From Gemmatimonadota bacterium (GTDB taxonomy: Bacteria > Gemmatimonadota > Gemmatimonadetes > Palauibacterales > Palauibacteraceae): a stretch of 11,693 bases of DNA. This document shows, piece after piece, positions 6,022-11,693 of the stretch (position 1 is the first letter of the stretch; each line of letters starts with the position of its first letter). The stretch lies in NCBI GenBank assembly GCA_029863105.1, contig JAOTWC010000022.1, positions 1-11,693 on the forward strand, in the 5' to 3' direction. The notes beneath the pieces are model-generated. The model was not told where the DNA came from, made no database searches, and saw only the letters and a program-made list of their open reading frames with translations. The position numbers and the translations under genes are program-made.

Positions 6022-7188
6022 TTAGCACCCCGGCCGGTCCGGGCAGTTCCCGGCCGCCTCCGTGGCCCGGCGTCGTGCCTCGGCATCTGCCTCGACGACG
6101 GTCCGTACGCTATCGGCCGGACCCCCGTCCCACGAGTGCAGAACAGATTCGACGACTGCGGGGATCCCTGTAAATGACAGGGATCCCGCGAGGAACGCCT
6201 GCACGGCTACCTCATTTGCGGCACTGTACGCGGCCGGGGCGGTACCGCCGATCCGGGCGGCGGTCAGACCGAGATCGAACATCGGGAAGGCGGCTCGCCG
6301 CATCGTCTCGAACTCCAAAGGACCCGCGGCAACCGGGTCGAAGGGCTCGAATTCGTTTCTCAGTCGCTCCGGTGCAGACAGCGCATACAGAATCGGGATC
6401 TCCATCGTCGGAAACCCCATCTGGGCCATCGTAGAACCGTCCTGGAACTCCACCATGGAATGTACGATCGAACTGGGGTGCACCACCACGTCAATATTGC
6501 CTAACGCTATGTCGAATAATAAATGTGCTTCAATTACTTCCAGTGCTTTATTCGCTAGCGTCGCCGAATCCACCGTGATCTTCGACCCCATATTCCAGGT
6601 CGGGTGGACCAGCGCATCGGCGCAGCGGATGTCTGCGAACTCGCCGACGGGCATCTGCCGGAAGGGTCCACCGCTTGCCGTCAGAATCAGGCGACGGACT
6701 TCCCCGCTCGGCCGTCCCGCCAGACACTGGTGTATCGCGCTGTGCTCACTGTCGACTGGCAGGATGTCCCCGGTTCCATCCCGCCACGCCCTCACGACCA
6801 GCGATCCACCCGCGACCAGAGATTCCTTGTTTGCGAGGGCAAGTCGCTTACCCGCCTCGAGCGCCGACAGAGTCGCCTCGAGGCCGGCGGACCCTACCAG
6901 TGCATTGACCACGATGTCGGCTCGCTCATCGGCAGCCGCCTCGATCAGGGCCGCCGCGCCGTAGCGCCATTCGCCGGTCCACGATGCCTCGCGGCGCTGT
7001 CCGCTGTCCGCCAGCACGACGAACTCAGGCTCGAATTCCGTCGCGAGCAGGTCGAGGGCGTCGGATTGCCGACCGGCGCTGAGACCCACGACCCGGAAAC
7101 GATCCGCGTGCCGTCTCAAGACATTGCAGGTCGATCGGCCCACGGAACCCGTCGCGCCGAGAACGACTACGCCCCTGCGCTCGCCCAT
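6022..7188 (-). CDS. dxr: 1-deoxy-D-xylulose 5-phosphate reductoisomerase
   Basis: This 388-aa enzyme converts 1-deoxy-D-xylulose 5-phosphate plus NADPH into 2-C-methyl-D-erythritol 4-phosphate, the first committed step of the MEP isoprenoid pathway in the cytoplasm. The NADPH loop GATGSVG is at 11-17. ANKESLV (119-125), PVDSEHSA (144-151; metal ligands Asp146 and Glu148), TASGGPFR (170-177) and HPTWNMGSKITVDSATLANK (195-214) are all intact, as is Glu217 of KALEVIEAH. Length is normal for the family. The ATG at 7188 overlaps the cdsA stop by one base (TGATG), so translation is coupled. A longer upstream reading to 7305 is only cdsA read in another frame. Codons for residues 210-233 are unusually AT-rich (TTA three times and ATA once), unlike the rest of the gene. 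The product feeds UppS, encoded two genes upstream. Confidence 0.97.
   Translation of the reverse strand: MGERRGVVVLGATGSVGRSTCNVLRRHADRFRVVGLSAGRQSDALDLLATEFEPEFVVLADSGQRREASWTGEWRYGAAALIEAAADERADIVVNALVGSAGLEATLSALEAGKRLALANKESLVAGGSLVVRAWRDGTGDILPVDSEHSAIHQCLAGRPSGEVRRLILTASGGPFRQMPVGEFADIRCADALVHPTWNMGSKITVDSATLANKALEVIEAHLLFDIALGNIDVVVHPSSIVHSMVEFQDGSTMAQMGFPTMEIPILYALSAPERLRNEFEPFDPVAAGPLEFETMRRAAFPMFDLGLTAARIGGTAPAAYSAANEVAVQAFLAGSLSFTGIPAVVESVLHSWDGGPADSVRTVVEADAEARRRATEAAGNCPDRPGC
6491..6560. other. AT-rich patch inside dxr
   Basis: This 70-bp segment has 26 G or C bases (37%), whereas flanking sequence is visibly near 60-65%. It encodes residues 210-233 of Dxr, a highly conserved part containing Asn213, Lys214 and Glu217. 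On the coding strand it uses TTA at residues 223, 224 and 229 and ATA at 227. The reading frame is intact. Confidence 0.75.
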
Positions 7189-8015
7189 CAGAGCAGCACG
7201 CTGAGGCCGATATGGGCCACGGGAATCGCCCACAGCAGAGAGTCCATCCGATCCAGGAGCCCTCCGTGGCCGGGCAGAAGATTGGACGAATCCTTGACGC
7301 CGCATTCCCGCTTGATGGCCGACTCCACCAGGTCACCCAGGATGGCCGCGCCCGCGATCAGCAGGCCCAGCACCGCCACGGGCAGCACGCCGAGCGCGGC
7401 AACCTCCGGAATCGCCAGACGCGCAATAGCCAGCGCGCCCACGGGCCCCGCCAGCAGCGCGGCGATGCCGCCTTCCATCGTCTTGTTCGGACTCACGACG
7501 GGAGCCATCGGACGCCGGCCGAACAGCCGACCGCCAAAATAGGCGGCCGTATCGGCCAGCCACGTGACACCGACCGGGAGGAAAAACAACGCTGTGCCGA
7601 GACGCGGGTCCGCGCCGGGCGTCTCACGCAGCAACAGTCCGTAGCTCAGCATGCCCCCGACGTACGCGGCGGCGGCGAAGCTCAGGGCCACGGCCCGAAA
7701 CGGTCCTTCCAGAGGCCGAATCCGCAGTGTGGCCGCGGCGAGCATCACCAGCAGCAGCAGCGTAAGAAGCACGACGACGCCTTCGGCTCCGACGGCCCAT
7801 GCGACATACGGAATCGCGGCTGCTCCGGCTGCGGAGAGCGGTCCAAGAAACCGATTCGCGCCTGTCCTGAGCATGCGGCCTAGCTCCCAGACGCCGATCG
7901 CCGCCAGCAGACCCAGTCCAGCGGCCATGGCCGCCCCGCCCCACCACGCTACCACCAGCACGATCGGAATGCCGATGGCCGCGACTCCGAGGCGACGAGC
8001 CAGGTCGACTCCCAT
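7188..8015 (-). CDS. cdsA: Phosphatidate cytidylyltransferase (CDP-diacylglycerol synthase)
   Basis: This 275-aa polytopic membrane enzyme uses CTP and phosphatidic acid to make CDP-diacylglycerol, the branch point of phospholipid synthesis. The first two-thirds are several hydrophobic helices. The family signature lies in the C-terminal third: DTAAYFGGRLFG (from Asp155), SPNKTMEGG (175-183), then GDLVESAIKRECGVKD (227-242) and the GHGGLLDRMDS segment (249-259), which carries the acidic residues that bind the metal and CTP. I use ATG 8015; the in-frame TTG one codon upstream is less likely. That ATG overlaps the uppS stop as TGATG, and GGAG (complement of 8026-8029) lies 10 nt upstream. The gene's own stop overlaps the dxr ATG. 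It sits in the middle of the isoprenoid and envelope operon. Length fits the family. Confidence 0.96.
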   Translation of the reverse strand: MGVDLARRLGVAAIGIPIVLVVAWWGGAAMAAGLGLLAAIGVWELGRMLRTGANRFLGPLSAAGAAAIPYVAWAVGAEGVVVLLTLLLLVMLAAATLRIRPLEGPFRAVALSFAAAAYVGGMLSYGLLLRETPGADPRLGTALFFLPVGVTWLADTAAYFGGRLFGRRPMAPVVSPNKTMEGGIAALLAGPVGALAIARLAIPEVAALGVLPVAVLGLLIAGAAILGDLVESAIKRECGVKDSSNLLPGHGGLLDRMDSLLWAIPVAHIGLSVLL

Positions 8016-8764
8016 CAAGAGGTCACTCCACCGAAGCGCCTCTCGCGCCCCTGGTAGTCGGCGACAGCGGCGAACAGATCGTCCCGTCCGAACTCAGGCC
8101 ACAACACGGGCGTCACGTGGATCTCGGCATAAGCGATCTGCCAGAGCATGAAATTCGACACTCGCATCTCTCCCGACGTTCTCACCAGCAGATCAGGGTC
8201 GGGCCAACCCGCGGTGTAGAGTTCTTCAGAAAACCGGGCCACGTCGATATCGGATGGATCCAGCCGGCCCTCGGCCGCGAGCGTCGCGAGCCGTCGGGCC
8301 GCCGAAGCAATTTCGTCACGCGACCCGTAGCTGATCGCCACGTTGAGGTTCAACCGTGTTCCGGCGGCCGTCCCCGATTCAAGCACCTGCACAGACGACT
8401 GCGCTGCCGCCGGCAACCGCTCGCGATCTCCGAATACGCGCGTCCGCACTCCCTGACGGCACAGCTCGTCGATCTCTCGCTCCACGAATTCCTTCAGCAG
8501 GTGCATGAGAGCACCGACTTCCTCCTCCGGACGTGACCAGTTCTCGACGGAAAATGCGTACAGCGTGAGATTCTCGATTCCCAGTTCAAGCGCAGCCTCC
8601 ACGGTGCGCCGCACCGCACGCATCCCTTCGCGGTGGCCTCGCCAGCGGGGCAATCCTCGCTCCGTGGCCCAGCGGCCGTTGCCGTCCATGATGACGGCTA
8701 CGTGCCGTGGCAGGTTACGGGCTTGGAGATCTGCCAGTTGCGCACCTCCGGATGCACCACTCAT
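8015..8764 (-). CDS. uppS: Isoprenyl (undecaprenyl) diphosphate synthase, cis-prenyltransferase
   Basis: This 249-aa soluble, membrane-associated enzyme condenses isopentenyl diphosphate units onto farnesyl diphosphate to give the C55 carrier lipid used for peptidoglycan and polysaccharide assembly. The signature HVAVIMDGNGRWA (catalytic Asp27) opens the domain, followed by GHREGMRAVRR, LTLYAFSVENWSRP, NVAISYGSRDEI, and the C-terminal WPDPDLLVRTSGEMRVSNFM and WPEFGRDDL. All are typical of UppS. The ATG at 8764 overlaps the thiI stop by four bases (ATGA), and no good ribosome site precedes it, so it probably depends on thiI translation. Chain length (C55 versus shorter) cannot be read from sequence by eye; undecaprenyl synthesis is the expected role. 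Confidence 0.97.
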   Translation of the reverse strand: MSGASGGAQLADLQARNLPRHVAVIMDGNGRWATERGLPRWRGHREGMRAVRRTVEAALELGIENLTLYAFSVENWSRPEEEVGALMHLLKEFVEREIDELCRQGVRTRVFGDRERLPAAAQSSVQVLESGTAAGTRLNLNVAISYGSRDEIASAARRLATLAAEGRLDPSDIDVARFSEELYTAGWPDPDLLVRTSGEMRVSNFMLWQIAYAEIHVTPVLWPEFGRDDLFAAVADYQGRERRFGGVTS

Positions 8765-10233
8765 GGTTCGATCTGCTCGTGATCGTGCAGGCGCAATAAT
8801 TTTCGAGTGCCGCCACGCAAGCTGTACGCCTCGAATCCGGCCCGCTGCATCCGCTCGGCAAACCGCGCACTGACCATCCCTTGCGGGCAGACCAGAACGA
8901 CGGGACTCGCTCGATCGAATTCGGCGAAGCGGGCTTCGAGGTCGTCCGGCTCATAGCGCACGATCCCCTCGATCGGCAGTGGAGATGCCCCCGGCTCCCG
9001 GAGATCGACGACGACGGCACCTTCCGGCACGTGATCCGTGAACAACCCAGCGGCGACGATGGCGTCCATTCGCAGGCCTCGCAGGCCCACATCTACGGCT
9101 TCCGATATTGCTGCCTCGAGGATCTCCGGGTTCAAGCCGGCCTCTTCCCTCTCCAGGGTCTCGGGACGCGCCCCCGTCGCTGTCCGGCCGTCGCTGATCA
9201 GGCAGTACTCGCGAACGCGGGCCGAGAGATCGTGCGTACCTATCTGGCGAGCCGCCTCAATGATCTCCTCCTTGTCCGATCCGATGAGCGGCCTCAGCAC
9301 CGGCAGTGAGACGGCGGCGTCGATCGCCCTCAGGTTGGCCAGCGTCTGGGAAGATACTTGCCCTACCGCCTCGCCCGTCACGATCGCGTCGGCTCTGGTT
9401 CTAAGGGCGATGGCCTCGGCTGCCCGATACATCTGACGCTTCAGAGCCACTTGCAGGTACGAACTACTCACCACCGCCTGGAGCTCCGCCACGACGGGAG
9501 CGAAGTCGACGGTATACAGTCGGGGTCGTGTACCGTGGCTCCACTTCTCGGCCAGCAACTGTGCGACTTCCAGCACCATCCTTCGATAGGCGTCTCCACC
9601 CAGATTGCAGAACACATAGTCCAACGCCACGCCACGCCGGAGGAGTTTCCAGGACGAGACGGCTGAATCGAAACCACCGGATAGCAGGGATACGGCACGA
9701 CTCTCGAGACCGAGCGGGAGTCCACCTGCGCCCCGCGACCGCCCGGCGAACAGGTACGCCTCGGCATCCCTGATTTCGACACACACTTCTACGTCCGGAT
9801 GATCGAGATCGACGGTGGCATCGGCGTTGAGCGCTGCCCCCAGCCGCTGCATGACATCGGCGGAGCTGAACCGATGCTGGCCGCTGCGCCTGGCGCGTAC
9901 CGCGTAGGTGCGGCCTTTGACGTGGCCACCGTAGAGTTCCCGTCCCCGGGCTACGATCTTGTCCAGGTCGGCCTCGATCACGTCATCGATCCGGGACCAC
10001 GAGCTGAGTCCGAACACGCTCGCCAGGGGGTCCTCCACGATGTGGCAGTCAACCTCGACGAACAGCCGGCTCCACTCCTCCCGCACCGTGCACTCGCACC
10101 CGACAGCCTGGTACGCGTCCTTGATGTTCCGGACGAGCTTCTGCTGGAATCGGCGGCGCGTTCGCCTTCCTTTGATGGCCAGTTCGCCGGCCAGACGAAG
10201 CATGAGCAGGTGCGTGTCAGGCTGAGTCATCAT
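8761..10233 (-). CDS. thiI: tRNA 4-thiouridine synthase / sulfurtransferase ThiI with C-terminal rhodanese domain
   Basis: This 490-aa cytoplasmic enzyme adenylates U8 of tRNA and inserts sulfur to form 4-thiouridine; rhodanese-bearing ThiI can also pass sulfur to ThiS for thiazole synthesis. Residues about 1-75 are the N-terminal ferredoxin-like region and about 76-165 the THUMP domain. The PP-loop ATPase follows with SGGFDS (185-190), TGEAVGQVSSQTLANLRAID (286-305) and REYCLIS, whose Cys344 corresponds to the conserved disulfide-forming cysteine of E. coli ThiI. A rhodanese domain occupies about 400-485, with CPQGMVS placing the persulfide cysteine at 449. Both catalytic cysteines are therefore present, consistent with the full mechanism. 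The start is one of two adjacent ATGs (10233 or 10230); the ribosome site is weak. It lies 76 bp after a small membrane-protein gene and overlaps uppS, an unusual head gene for this cluster. Confidence 0.95.
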   Translation of the reverse strand: MMTQPDTHLLMLRLAGELAIKGRRTRRRFQQKLVRNIKDAYQAVGCECTVREEWSRLFVEVDCHIVEDPLASVFGLSSWSRIDDVIEADLDKIVARGRELYGGHVKGRTYAVRARRSGQHRFSSADVMQRLGAALNADATVDLDHPDVEVCVEIRDAEAYLFAGRSRGAGGLPLGLESRAVSLLSGGFDSAVSSWKLLRRGVALDYVFCNLGGDAYRRMVLEVAQLLAEKWSHGTRPRLYTVDFAPVVAELQAVVSSSYLQVALKRQMYRAAEAIALRTRADAIVTGEAVGQVSSQTLANLRAIDAAVSLPVLRPLIGSDKEEIIEAARQIGTHDLSARVREYCLISDGRTATGARPETLEREEAGLNPEILEAAISEAVDVGLRGLRMDAIVAAGLFTDHVPEGAVVVDLREPGASPLPIEGIVRYEPDDLEARFAEFDRASPVVLVCPQGMVSARFAERMQRAGFEAYSLRGGTRKLLRLHDHEQIEP

Positions 10234-10247
10234 GAGAGGCTACCCGA

Positions 10248-10268
10248 GTGGGCTCTCTGCGGGCCCAC
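10248..10268 (-). promoter_or_regulatory. Short hairpin upstream of thiI
   Basis: GTGGGC at 10248-10253 and GCCCAC at 10263-10268 form a 6-bp stem with a 9-nt loop, ending about 14 nt before the thiI ATG on the minus strand. It lies in the 76-bp gap between the small ORF and thiI. No poly-U tract follows in the direction of transcription. It may tune thiI expression or stabilise RNA; it may also be chance in GC-rich DNA. Confidence 0.3.
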
Positions 10269-10309
10269 CGGCGATCGTGCCGTCAGGTTTGGCTGGTCAG
10301 ACCCGTCGA

Positions 10310-10426
10310 TCAGGAGTCCGCGCGTTTCGAGGGAATCCGGGCGGCGATCAGAGCCACGAGGATACCCGCGACCGGAATCGCCGTAATGATGCCGATCAGG
10401 ATGAAGCTCTCCGGAATGTTCGACAC
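10310..10426 (-). CDS. Putative 38-aa single-helix membrane protein
   Basis: This is a small ORF of 38 codons plus stop, starting with GTG at 10426. An AGGAG motif (complement of 10434-10438) lies exactly 7 nt upstream, the best-placed ribosome site on this strand of the window. The peptide begins SNIPESFILIGIITAI and continues as an uninterrupted hydrophobic segment (about residues 8-29), ending RIPSKRADS. The distribution of charges predicts the N-terminus outside and the basic C-terminus in the cytoplasm. A promoter with a good -10 box precedes it by a leader of about 50 nt. thiI follows after 76 bp on the same strand, so it may be the first gene of the long operon. I recognise no family; size and shape recall small accessory subunits of membrane complexes, but that is only analogy. 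Codon quality, ribosome site and promoter make translation plausible. Confidence 0.6.
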   Translation of the reverse strand: MSNIPESFILIGIITAIPVAGILVALIAARIPSKRADS

Positions 10427-10455
10427 GTCCAGGCTCCTGGGCCGGGTGACACTGA

Positions 10456-10474
10456 GATCCGGAGTCTCCGGATC
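10456..10474. repeat. Perfect 19-bp palindrome (9-bp arms), candidate operator or leader hairpin
   Basis: GATCCGGAGTCTCCGGATC has arms that are perfectly inverted around one central base (10465). On the minus strand it lies just downstream of the predicted start site of the small-ORF/thiI operon. It could bind a dimeric repressor as DNA, or fold as a hairpin in the 5' leader RNA. Confidence 0.7.
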
Positions 10475-10496
10475 CTGCGGGCAATTCTACCGCAGG
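10474..10496. repeat. 7-bp inverted repeat enclosing the predicted -10 box
   Basis: CCTGCGG at 10474-10480 and CCGCAGG at 10490-10496 are exact inverted copies separated by 9 bp; the spacer contains the -10 hexamer of the minus-strand promoter. The dyad centre (10485) lies 20 bp, about two helical turns, from the centre of the adjacent palindrome, which suggests side-by-side sites on one DNA face. No known binding protein is recognised. Confidence 0.6.
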
Positions 10497-10513
10497 TTCC
10501 GCGATTCGGGCAA
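10484..10513 (-). promoter_or_regulatory. Sigma70-like promoter of the small-ORF/thiI/uppS/cdsA/dxr/rseP operon
   Basis: On the minus strand TTGCCC (10513-10508) is followed after 18 bp by TAGAAT (10489-10484), a five-of-six match to the -10 consensus. The predicted start is near 10477, giving a leader of about 50 nt before the GTG at 10426. The box is embedded in dyad symmetry, implying regulation. It is the only convincing promoter I find upstream of this gene block; internal promoters are not excluded. Confidence 0.6.
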
Positions 10514-10715
10514 GCGAGCCGCACTGTCCGGTTCCGGTACACTTGATCCCACTGTCGGACGGCGCCCCCCTCGCCGCACCTGCGGTCGAGTCGATCTAAC
10601 ATATTGTGAAACAGGCACTTCCGGTGTCGAACGTCCATGGCACGGCTGTTGCTCTTAGGGCAATCGCCTTTGTCACGCTTTGGGTCGCGAATCGCGGCTG
10701 CCTGTGAGGAATGAT

Positions 10716-11204
10716 ATGCGGTACGACAGGTCGAGTGACAACGAAGGACTGAGAACGCTGCTCTCCGCGGTCGTGATCGTGGTGGGGACGTGGTTGGCGG
10801 GTGAGGCCGGTCAGGCCGGCCTGGAGAGCAACGTATTTGAGGCGGCCGGGGACATCGTAGGAGTGTGGACGTGGGTCGCGGAATCTCCGGGTGATGAAGC
10901 CAGGAGCGGTACCCCGGTCGTCTCATTTTTCGAGTTCAAGCAGGCGGACTCGGGCCTTATGGCGCGTGTGCTGCTGCGACGCGCAGGAGGCTCCAGCATC
11001 GAACAGGTGACCAGTCTGAGTTTCGAGAACGGACGGCTGTGTCTCTCAACGGCCGGAGGAACTGAATTCAGCGGGCTATTGAGCCCGGATGGTCTGGCCA
11101 TCGAGGGAACCATCGCCCGGAACGGAGTCCGTTCCGAAGCGAGTCTGGAGAGAGTTGCGACCCGAAAGCGGCCGCAGGTCATGGTCCCCCTGCGCGACGC
11201 CTAG
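10716..11204 (+). CDS. Hypothetical exported or membrane-anchored protein
   Basis: This 162-aa protein belongs to no family I recognise. ATG 10716 has GAGGA at 10706-10710, 5 nt upstream; a longer reading from TTG 10680 is unlikely. Residues about 11-29 are a hydrophobic segment after a charged N-terminus (GLRTLLSAVVIVVGTWLAG), followed by GEAGQAG, so it is either a signal peptide cleaved near residue 34 or an anchor. There is no cysteine after it, so it is not a lipoprotein. The mature part begins with GDIVGVWTWV and alternates short strands (VVSFFEFKQ, LMARVLLRRAG, VTSLSFENGRLCLS, FSGLLSPDGLAIEGTI). That pattern resembles small beta-sheet or lipocalin-like proteins that start with a GxW motif, but this is only a structural impression. 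The gene is divergent from the small-ORF/thiI operon, with 289 bp between them, and converges on msrQ. No clear promoter of its own was found. Confidence 0.7.
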   Translation: MRYDRSSDNEGLRTLLSAVVIVVGTWLAGEAGQAGLESNVFEAAGDIVGVWTWVAESPGDEARSGTPVVSFFEFKQADSGLMARVLLRRAGGSSIEQVTSLSFENGRLCLSTAGGTEFSGLLSPDGLAIEGTIARNGVRSEASLERVATRKRPQVMVPLRDA

Positions 11205-11274
11205 GGTCCGACTCTCTGCCGTTGTTTGACGCTCCGGCGTTCCCTTCCGGGGACTCTGCAGCTGCGGTCGTCGT

Positions 11275-11693
11275 CTAGGCGCGGGATGTTCCTCGCCAGG
11301 CGGCGATCCGCCGCCGGACGGCCGGTGTCCTCAACAGCAGCAGGATCAACACAATCTGGGCGAATACGAGTGGTTCCTGTGTGTCCGCCTTGACCTTCCA
11401 GTAGAAGTGGAGCACACCGAGCAGGCACGAGATGTATACCAGCCGGTGGATCTTCGTCCAGCGCCTTCCGAGTCGGCGGATCCATCCCTTCGTGGAGGTT
11501 ACGGCCAGCGGGATCAGCAGCAGCCAGGCCGCGAATCCCGACATGATGAACGGACGCTCGGCAATATCTTCGAGAATGAACGACCACGCGAAGAACTGGT
11601 CGAGGACGACATACGACAGAAAGTGCGCCGTCAGGTAGGTGAATGCACACAATCCAACGAAGCGTCGGTACCTGATCAGCCGGTTCCAACCCG
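11275..11693 (-). CDS. msrQ: MsrQ, heme-binding membrane subunit of the MsrPQ methionine sulfoxide reductase (5' truncated by window edge)
   Basis: The final 138 codons are visible; the frame is open to the right edge, so the N-terminal third lies outside (MsrQ is usually about 200 aa). MsrQ is an inner-membrane b-type cytochrome of the ferric-reductase-like family that passes electrons from quinols or flavin to periplasmic MsrP, which repairs oxidised methionines. The fragment shows RRFVGLCAFTYLTAHFLSYV (His23 of the fragment), LEDIAERPFIMSGFAAWLLL, the hallmark PLAVTSTKGWIRRLGRRW, KIHRLVY (His82) and GVLHFYWKVKAD (His95), plus a last helix and a basic tail. The histidines are the expected heme ligands. 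msrP normally precedes msrQ, so it would be expected just beyond the right edge. It converges on the exported-protein gene with 70 bp between stops; that gap holds only a weak ACGC/GCGT stem. Confidence 0.93.
   Translation of the reverse strand, partial: GWNRLIRYRRFVGLCAFTYLTAHFLSYVVLDQFFAWSFILEDIAERPFIMSGFAAWLLLIPLAVTSTKGWIRRLGRRWTKIHRLVYISCLLGVLHFYWKVKADTQEPLVFAQIVLILLLLRTPAVRRRIAAWRGTSRA

Noticed and set aside
8016..8018. TTG one codon upstream as the cdsA start
   Set aside because: The adjacent ATG at 8015 overlaps the uppS stop and is 10 nt from a GGAG; it is the better start.
10234..10309. Possible TPP riboswitch upstream of thiI (an ACCTGA-like string on the minus strand)
   Set aside because: The string is not followed by the conserved TPP-riboswitch core, and no CUGAGA element is present at the right distance; the gap is also too short to hold the full fold.
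10590..10715. Promoter for the plus-strand exported-protein gene (TTGTGA at 10604-10609, TTGCTC at 10649-10654)
   Set aside because: Neither hexamer has an acceptable -10 sequence at 16-18 bp; left uncalled.
11205..11274. Terminator between the exported-protein gene and msrQ
   Set aside because: Only a 4-bp ACGC/GCGT stem near 11229-11240 is present and no T-run, too weak to call.
11201..11689. Second long minus-strand frame over the msrQ region
   Set aside because: The overlapping frame ending at 11275 carries unmistakable MsrQ motifs through to the window edge; this one has none.

Overview
The window is bacterial chromosomal DNA of high GC content (roughly mid-60s percent by eye), densely packed, with housekeeping genes in two opposed blocks. 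A GlmU-like protein of the kind seen in Bacteroidota and some relatives, a membrane-anchored DtxR/FeoA regulator beside FeoB, and a uppS-cdsA-dxr-rseP cluster suggest a free-living Gram-negative lineage such as Gemmatimonadota or a relative of the Bacteroidota/Rhodothermota. This is an impression from protein flavour, not a proven assignment. I see no mobile elements, CRISPR arrays, rRNA or tRNA genes.

Left block, plus strand (1-4886). The window opens inside the C-terminal left-handed beta-helix of a GlmU-like sugar nucleotidyltransferase. A YycJ/WalJ-type metallo-beta-lactamase-fold hydrolase follows, its TTG start overlapping the previous stop. A 146-bp intergenic region then carries a possible promoter, a 19-bp sequence closely resembling the DtxR/IdeR iron box (1372-1390), and a strong leader hairpin (1394-1426). 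Behind it lie two tightly coupled iron genes: a 363-aa regulator with one N-terminal membrane helix, a DtxR helix-turn-helix and metal-binding domain and two FeoA/SH3-like domains, then the ferrous iron transporter FeoB. The layout suggests an iron-repressed, autoregulated uptake operon whose repressor is tethered to the membrane and fused to the domain type that normally partners FeoB. This is the most interesting system in the window.

Right block, minus strand (10426 down to 4894). The order of transcription is a 38-aa single-helix membrane protein, thiI (tRNA 4-thiouridine/thiamine sulfur transfer), uppS, cdsA, dxr and rseP. The junctions thiI/uppS, uppS/cdsA and cdsA/dxr overlap by one to four bases. 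The cluster joins the MEP isoprenoid pathway (Dxr), the undecaprenyl carrier (UppS), phospholipid synthesis (CdsA) and site-2 proteolysis (RseP), which is an envelope-biogenesis theme. ThiI adds a thiamine link: 1-deoxyxylulose 5-phosphate is used by both Dxr and thiazole synthesis. A good sigma70-like promoter precedes the small ORF, and two perfect dyads centred 20 bp apart overlap it and its likely start site. FeoB and RseP converge with only 7 bp between stop codons.

Right edge. A 162-aa probable exported protein of unknown function lies on the plus strand, divergent from the small-ORF operon. Convergent with it is the C-terminal part of MsrQ, the heme-binding membrane subunit of the methionine sulfoxide reductase MsrPQ, which runs off the window.
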